Part shown: piece after piece, positions 61,078 through 64,000 of the stretch | How the letters are laid out: each line of letters begins with the position of its first letter | How positions within the stretch are numbered: the stretch's first letter is position 1 | NCBI GenBank assembly: GCA_050943135.1 | Contig: JBMNOP010000002.1 | Location: 62,001-126,000 of the forward strand | Reading direction: 5' to 3' | Source of the DNA: RUG695 sp050943135 | GTDB taxonomy: Bacteria > Planctomycetota > Planctomycetia > Pirellulales > Thermoguttaceae | DNA: 64,000 nt | Made by a program: the position numbers and the translations under genes | The notes under the pieces: model-generated | What the model was told of the DNA's origin: nothing | What the model saw: only the letters and a program-made list of their open reading frames with translations | Databases searched by the model: none

Positions 61078-62241
61078 ATGTTGATTTACTCCAAGGTTCC
61101 ATGCAGATTTTTCTCTCGCACATTTCGGGCGTTCCTGCTTCTTTTGACCTTCACAGTTCTCGCCGTTTCCGGCGAAGCTTCCGATGCAGGTCTCGAACCG
61201 ATTCCCGATTGGGCATCGGCACAAATCGAGACGACGCTTGCTCGGTTCAAGGCCTGGAAAGGAAACGATGAAGTCGTCGTCTTTCCGATGATCGCCGACC
61301 TGCATTCCGAAACGCACCGTAATGCCACAATCAACGGCAGCCCCGAAAAAATAGACTGGTCCGACTCGAAGAACCACGTCTATATTGCCCAACAGGCCGC
61401 TGTCCGTTTTGGTGCCGACTTCATGATAGACCTCGGTGACATCGGAATCGACCGATACGACGATTATACCCCGAGCAGTCCGGAAGACCTTTATTGGCGG
61501 CTTGCCGCTCAACTTAAACTCTACCAAAACTTCACGACGGTTCCCGCGTTCTTTTGTGTCGGAAATCACGACCACGGTTCGGATCGATTCTTTATTTCTG
61601 ACCGCGTATTCGGCGAAACCTTCAACCTACCGACCCTTCGCAGGGGAATACCAATCAAAACAGGTCCCAACTTCGATTATGGTTTCTACGATCTTTCGGA
61701 AAAGAAAACACGCGTCTTTTTTCTGAACAGCAGTGACGAGGCTTACTACGGATTTTCTCGAGCGCAACTTCAGTTTCTAGCGGACAACCTTCGTTTACCG
61801 CCGGGGTGGACAGCCGTAATCTGCCAGCATTTTTGCGTTGACCGTTCCATCGGTGTCTGGCTCAAAGCTTCGCACATTCGAGCGAATCGAGGCGAAATCT
61901 GGACGGCCATCCTGCTGAGCTTCCTTCACAACGAATCGGGGGAGGCCGACAATGTTGTCTGGGACTTTACCCGAAACAACGACTGCCGTCTGGCCGGCTG
62001 TCTGACCGGTGATAGCCATTACGACAACCAGGGAACGGTCAAGGGTATAAACTTTGTGATCACACAGGGGTTCGGTGATGTTTTGGAAGAGAATATGCCC
62101 GAAGGAGCCGTAAACACGAAGTTTGACCGAGCGTACAAAACACTGATTGATGTTGCGGCCATCAAACCGTCCAAAAGAGAGATGAGGATTTTCAGGATCG
62201 GTGCCGGTGGCGCGGAACGTGATCGAAACTTTTCCTTCTGA
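61078..62241 (+). CDS. Secreted calcineurin-like metallophosphoesterase
   Basis: The 387-residue product follows AAGGACAAGTTT and starts with a signal-like hydrophobic segment (FRAFLLLLTFTVLAVSG, residues ~16-32). The two-metal phosphoesterase motifs are present: D-x-H in MIADLHSETH, GD in MIDLGDIGID, GNHDH in FCVGNHDHGSD, and the His of CQHFCVD plus GDSHYDN. This set matches the calcineurin superfamily, which cleaves phosphomonoesters or diesters. Substrate and partners are unknown; it has a strong terminator of its own after it. Confidence 0.85.
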   Translation: MLIYSKVPCRFFSRTFRAFLLLLTFTVLAVSGEASDAGLEPIPDWASAQIETTLARFKAWKGNDEVVVFPMIADLHSETHRNATINGSPEKIDWSDSKNHVYIAQQAAVRFGADFMIDLGDIGIDRYDDYTPSSPEDLYWRLAAQLKLYQNFTTVPAFFCVGNHDHGSDRFFISDRVFGETFNLPTLRRGIPIKTGPNFDYGFYDLSEKKTRVFFLNSSDEAYYGFSRAQLQFLADNLRLPPGWTAVICQHFCVDRSIGVWLKASHIRANRGEIWTAILLSFLHNESGEADNVVWDFTRNNDCRLAGCLTGDSHYDNQGTVKGINFVITQGFGDVLEENMPEGAVNTKFDRAYKTLIDVAAIKPSKREMRIFRIGAGGAERDRNFSF

Positions 62242-62272
62242 GAGATCAGCTCTCAGCGGGATCTATAGGCAA

Positions 62273-62308
62273 GGGAGAGAACACCATCTTGGCGTTCTCC
62301 CCTTTTTT
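62273..62308 (+). terminator. Intrinsic terminator of the metallophosphoesterase gene
   Basis: A stem with GAGAAC/GTTCTC as its core, extended by G-C pairs on both sides, is followed by six T. It lies ~30 bases past the stop codon and between convergent genes. Confidence 0.75.
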
Positions 62309-62329
62309 GGAATTCTGCCGAGCCGACTG

Positions 62330-62971
62330 TCAGAAAAGTCCCTTTTTTTTGCGGAGCGGCTCGTTATAGAAGGAGGCCAGACGGTCCTGGACGATTGTCT
62401 GTTCGTCGTCTTTGGTGTTGATAAGGTTAAAGACAATCTGGTCACCGATCGGTTTGCCAGGATCATTCGCCTCTACGGGCGTTGAGAGAACCTGTCCCGA
62501 AAGAAGATAGCGGAACGGATGGTCAAGCGCCTTGGCAAACTTCTTTCTTTCTTGGGGAATGTAAATGTCGTTCCGCTTTATCCCCGCCTTTTTCACTGCG
62601 CTGTCGATCTCTTCGTCGCTCACCAGCCGGTACGAAGTGGATTCTCGGAACTGAGCGCGTATCGCGTCGTTGATTTGGGGCATCTGTTTCCCGGAAGAAT
62701 CGGTTATCCCGAGAAAGCAGATGACGCTTTCGGGGTCTTCTTTGCGGTCGGCCCGAAGATACTCTATATTGTCGATCTTGACAATCAGCTTCTTCGTGGT
62801 GTTTCGAAGACCGTAATCGTCAAGAGGAGAATTGGAAAGCGAATCGGTGTGATTTTTTCTGCCTGTCAACGAGCAGCCGGCAAAAAGAAAAAACGAAGAG
62901 GAAAAGACCGCTCCCAAAAAAGAGCGTCGGCTTATAACGATCTTTTCCCTGTAGATTCCGTGAACAATCAT
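62330..62971 (-). CDS. LpoB/CsgG-like lipoprotein
   Basis: ATG 62971 is chosen over 62977 because GAGGG stands seven bases before it; the product has 213 residues. A signal of lipoprotein type ends in FLFAGC, with Cys ~32 as the lipidation site. The mature domain has INDAIRAQFRESTSYRLVSD, then ALDHPFRYLLSGQVLSTPVE and QIVFNLINTKDDEQTIV, which recalls LpoB-type activators of penicillin-binding proteins. The match is one of pattern, without an exact signature. It converges on the metallophosphoesterase gene. Lipidation would use Lnt, encoded at 7240-8958. Confidence 0.65.
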   Translation of the reverse strand: MIVHGIYREKIVISRRSFLGAVFSSSFFLFAGCSLTGRKNHTDSLSNSPLDDYGLRNTTKKLIVKIDNIEYLRADRKEDPESVICFLGITDSSGKQMPQINDAIRAQFRESTSYRLVSDEEIDSAVKKAGIKRNDIYIPQERKKFAKALDHPFRYLLSGQVLSTPVEANDPGKPIGDQIVFNLINTKDDEQTIVQDRLASFYNEPLRKKKGLF

Positions 62972-63155
62972 AACCATTCCCTCAAAATAGAAAAATCCCC
63001 TCCACGGGTCAAAGGGAGTATCCTCTTTTTTTGAAGAACGGGCAAGCTCTATTTTAGTTGAGCCTGAAAAAGCATTCGGAACAAATGATCATCCGTCTTC
63101 TTACCCTGTTTCTTGGAAGTGGTTTTATAACGCTCCGAGTGTGATGAAGCCATTT

Positions 63156-64000
63156 CTAGCCCACTAACTTTCGTAAGACCGCCTGCAAAATTCCGCCGTT
63201 ACGGTAGTAGTCGATTTCGACGGGCGTGTCGATACGAACTCGGACAAAGAACTTCGTGACCAGACCATCAGAACCGGTTGCGCTGACGCAAATATTCGAC
63301 CGAGGCTTAAAGTTGGCGGGAAGAGGATCAATATCAAACATTTCGTTTCCGGTAAGTCCAAGCGTCAGACAACTCTCTCCTGCCAGGAATTCGAGTGGAA
63401 GAACCCCCATCCCGACAAGATTTCCGCGATGGATTCGCTCGAAACTCTGGGCAATCACGGCTCGTACCCCAAGGAGGGATGTTCCTTTGGCCGCCCAATC
63501 GCGGCTACTCCCCGTACCGTACTCGGTGCCGGCCAGGACGATGAGCGGAATGTTTTCTTTGGCGTATTTCACGGCAGCATCATAAACCGTTTCGACCGGG
63601 CCGTCGAAATCGTTTTTCCCGAGGTATTTCGTCCACCCTCCCTCGGTCCCGGGGGCTATTTGGTTACGGATCCGAATGTTCGCGAATGTTCCGCGGGTCA
63701 TCACACGGTCGTTTCCGCGCCGTGAACCGTAACTGTTGAACGAGACGGGTTCGACTCCGTGTCTGATCAGATAATCCCCGGCCGGAGAATCGGGTTTAAT
63801 GGCGCCGGCCGGAGAGATGTGGTCGGTGGTTACCGAGTCTCCCAAGAGAAGGAGTGCACGGGCCCCGATGATCGGGGCCAGCGGGGGAGGGGTCTTGGTC
63901 ATTTCGGCGAGGAAGGGCGGCTCTTGAATATAGGTGCTTTCCGAGTCCCAGTTGTAGAGTTCCGAGGCAACCGACGACTCGGCATTCCAGCGGGGGTTCG
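63156..64000 (-). CDS. acnA: Aconitate hydratase, C-terminal part (runs off right edge)
   Basis: The minus-strand frame is open to the last base of the window, so only the C-terminal ~281 residues are visible, and the start is outside. Landmarks of the AcnA swivelling domain are STYIQEPPFL, LLLGDSVTTDHISPAG, FNSYGSRRGNDRVMTRGTFA with ANIRIRN, and LAGTEYGTGSSRDWAAKG with SFERIHRGNLVGMGVLPLEF. The conserved Ser/Arg of SSRDW and SFERIH are present. It interconverts citrate and isocitrate. ATG codons inside this frame, such as 63902, are not starts. Confidence 0.93.
   Translation of the reverse strand, partial: NPRWNAESSVASELYNWDSESTYIQEPPFLAEMTKTPPPLAPIIGARALLLLGDSVTTDHISPAGAIKPDSPAGDYLIRHGVEPVSFNSYGSRRGNDRVMTRGTFANIRIRNQIAPGTEGGWTKYLGKNDFDGPVETVYDAAVKYAKENIPLIVLAGTEYGTGSSRDWAAKGTSLLGVRAVIAQSFERIHRGNLVGMGVLPLEFLAGESCLTLGLTGNEMFDIDPLPANFKPRSNICVSATGSDGLVTKFFVRVRIDTPVEIDYYRNGGILQAVLRKLVG

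Noticed and set aside
63156..63902. ATG 63902 as the start of a short aconitase-like protein
   Set aside because: The frame continues without a stop to the window edge and encodes further conserved aconitase residues upstream.
1..64000. CRISPR arrays, rRNA genes and a replication origin
   Set aside because: I saw no regularly spaced short repeats, no rRNA-like sequence and no cluster of DnaA-box-like sites on reading through; a systematic search was not possible.

Overview
The window reads as a chromosome segment of a Planctomycetota bacterium, probably an anaerobic one. Four very large secreted proteins carry, just after a basic N-terminus, the planctomycete motif (I/L)E(S/T)LExRxLL(A/S), the LEPR-XLL type. 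Several carry type I dockerin repeats. A BBP2-like porin, an LPS inner-core precursor pair (kdsD, kdsA) and lnt point to a didermic envelope. The [FeFe]-hydrogenase maturase HydG, next to a TM1266-type regulator, points to hydrogen metabolism without oxygen. Base composition is moderate, about half GC, and genes are dense on both strands.

Layout. 1-3.0 kb: end of an alpha/beta hydrolase, an AT-rich gene remnant, and a two-component pair. 3.2-12.2 kb: two giant secreted proteins flanking a broken folP, an lnt gene, a decayed IS3-family element and a perfect 34-bp palindrome. 12.4-19.6 kb: kdsD/kdsA, a MATE exporter, an ABC-F ATPase and a secreted SUMF1-domain protein. 19.6-21.9 kb: tRNA-Glu followed by two decayed tyrosine-recombinase fragments that flank an ADP-ribosylglycohydrolase gene. 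21.8-27.1 kb: a P2B calcium ATPase diverging from TM1266-hydG, which has a candidate attenuated leader. 27.1-34.9 kb: a glycosyltransferase, a porin, a 1091-residue dockerin/cadherin-like protein and a LOG protein. 35-38 kb: a ROK kinase/SNase/membrane-sensor operon. 38-40 kb: an EF-hand protein and a sugar-isomerase pseudogene. 40-46.3 kb: an operon of ThuA, glpF, glpK, a TagO/WecA-like gene and a metalloprotease. 46.4-51.5 kb: an NfeD / NlpC-P60 / isomerase / dockerin-sialidase / beta-lactamase operon. 51.7-52.2 kb: a small decayed integration site beside tRNA-Val. 52.3-60.2 kb: a tightly overlapping exopolysaccharide operon. 60.2-64 kb: an enlarged RpiB, a metallophosphoesterase, an LpoB-like lipoprotein and the 3' part of aconitase.

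How the parts fit. The secreted proteins form a set. They share an N-terminal export motif, a dockerin variant with a DGFxGP loop, YDG/MBG-like repeats, and a C-terminal module of about 180 residues found in two of them (3427-3975 and 33385-33930). That module resembles a cohesin-fold domain in strand pattern. Together with the neighbouring sialidase, peptidases and ThuA-like proteins they suggest a calcium-dependent surface assembly that handles host or mucus glycans; this is inference. The exopolysaccharide operon couples an NAD(P)HX epimerase, an iron-sulfur FrhB-like protein, a pyruvyl transferase, glycosyltransferases, a polymerase-like membrane protein and a deacetylase by stop/start overlaps.

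The region also carries much gene debris: folP, an IS3 element, three recombinase fragments, a sugar isomerase and a truncated promoter-plus-ORF. Both tRNA genes have recombinase debris close by.
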